A DNA stretch of 13,964 nucleotides from positions 46,418 through 60,381 of the forward strand of contig FR903634.1 in the NCBI GenBank assembly GCA_000438115.1. Direction: 5' to 3'. Numbering within the stretch: the first letter of the stretch is position 1; every line of letters starts with the position of its first letter. This document shows, piece after piece, positions 13,495 to 13,964 of the stretch. Made by a program: the position numbers and the translations under genes. The notes beneath the pieces were generated by a model. That model made no database searches and was not told the DNA's origin. It saw only the letters and a program-made list of their open reading frames with translations. This DNA comes from Prevotella sp. CAG:617. GTDB taxonomy: Bacteria > Bacteroidota > Bacteroidia > Bacteroidales > Bacteroidaceae.

Positions 13495-13964
13495 ATTCAC
13501 GTATTTTTCTGTATAACGTACGTTCTGAAATCCCCAATTCAGCAGCAGCCTGCTTTCGTTTTCCCTGATGGCGCTCAAGAGTTTTCTGTATGGTTTCACG
13601 CTCCATTTCATCAAGCGAACGAACCTCTGTCACTTCTTCAGCTTCCTGTATGGGTGGCTCCACATGAAGCGCATCCTGCGTCTGCAAAGCCGCAGGGGCC
13701 TCATGATAAACCGACAGCGCACTGGTTGTCGCAACGGGCTGCGGAGTTGTACGTGTCGTGGAATAATTATACCCCATCTGTTCGTTGACAATCTTTTTCA
13801 GTTCTGTTACGTCACGCCGTAAATCAAAAAGAATCTGATACAGTATTTCGCGTTCGTTTTCAAAACTCTTTCCTCCGCTCTCATTTTTCACCGTGACCAA
13901 CTGCTTGTTGTTGTCATGTGGCAAATAGGTAGCCAGCACCTCAGCCGTTATGACACGCTCTTCC
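13481..13964 (-). CDS. Sigma-54-dependent (NtrC-type) transcriptional regulator, C-terminal part
   Basis: Only the last 160 or so codons are in the window; the frame is open to the right edge. The visible part begins EERVITAEVLATYLP, the helical stretch that normally follows the AAA+ domain of sigma-54 activators. After it come a helical segment, a Thr/Pro/Gln/Ala-rich linker and, at the very end, a Fis-type helix-turn-helix (LDEMERETIQKTLERHQGK, then KQAAAELGISERTLYRKIREYGLE). Such proteins activate RpoN-dependent promoters by ATP hydrolysis. The AAA+ motifs that would prove this are off-window. A GTG at 13937-13939 is an internal valine codon rather than a start. The gene overlaps lptE by 14 nt and heads the operon as far as visible. 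Confidence 0.85.
   Translation of the reverse strand, partial: EERVITAEVLATYLPHDNNKQLVTVKNESGGKSFENEREILYQILFDLRRDVTELKKIVNEQMGYNYSTTRTTPQPVATTSALSVYHEAPAALQTQDALHVEPPIQEAEEVTEVRSLDEMERETIQKTLERHQGKRKQAAAELGISERTLYRKIREYGLE

Noticed and set aside
12964..13614. A longer lptE starting at the ATG at 13614
   Set aside because: It would overlap the regulator gene by more than 130 nt and place the signal sequence 40 residues inside the protein.
13481..13939. A complete 152-residue protein starting at GTG 13939
   Set aside because: The frame is open to the edge and the preceding codons read EERVITAE, which continues the usual sigma-54 activator sequence. It is the C-terminal part of a larger gene.

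Overview
The window looks like chromosomal DNA of a member of the Bacteroidales (Bacteroides/Prevotella type). This rests on several -7 boxes of the form TAnnTTTG, AT-rich leaders without strong Shine-Dalgarno sequences, an LptE-like lipoprotein ending in the style I know from Bacteroides, and a SecG with an Ala/Pro-rich tail. I see no insertion sequences, phage genes, CRISPR arrays, tRNAs or rRNAs. Most genes are housekeeping or conserved accessory genes of the group.

Layout. Positions 1-87 hold the terminator of an off-window + gene. Positions 88-2559 (-) encode a secreted S9-family serine peptidase. A 311-bp divergent intergenic region (2560-2870) separates it from a + strand cluster of three genes: an acetyl-CoA hydrolase/CoA-transferase, an agmatine deiminase and an N-carbamoylputrescine amidase. 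The last two catalyse consecutive steps from agmatine to putrescine. The cluster ends in a strong hairpin terminator (6480-6536). A lone DUF47/PhoU-like gene follows (6636-7283), with an unusual inverted repeat around its predicted -7 box and no phosphate permease beside it.

Positions 7296-9675 (-) form a two-gene operon with a full -33/-7 promoter. The first gene encodes a membrane-anchored protein with a trypsin-like fold in which all three catalytic positions appear to be replaced. One nucleotide later comes a lipoprotein that joins MORN repeats to a GH25 lysozyme domain. This pair is the best candidate here for an undescribed system, perhaps an envelope or peptidoglycan device with an inactive protease partner. 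A small acidic protein of unknown function (9865-10308) is divergently transcribed from the same intergenic region.

The right end is all on the - strand. A truncated sigma-54-type regulator (C-terminal Fis helix-turn-helix), lptE, a TPR-like protein and secG form a tight operon. It ends at a terminator hairpin only 14 nt upstream of a UDP-glucose 6-dehydrogenase gene, so ugd expression may depend on readthrough. Four apparent upstream starts were judged wrong: a TTG at 2745 and a TTG at 9841 (both at or upstream of predicted promoters), an ATG at 13614 inside the preceding gene, and a GTG at 13939 inside a longer open frame.
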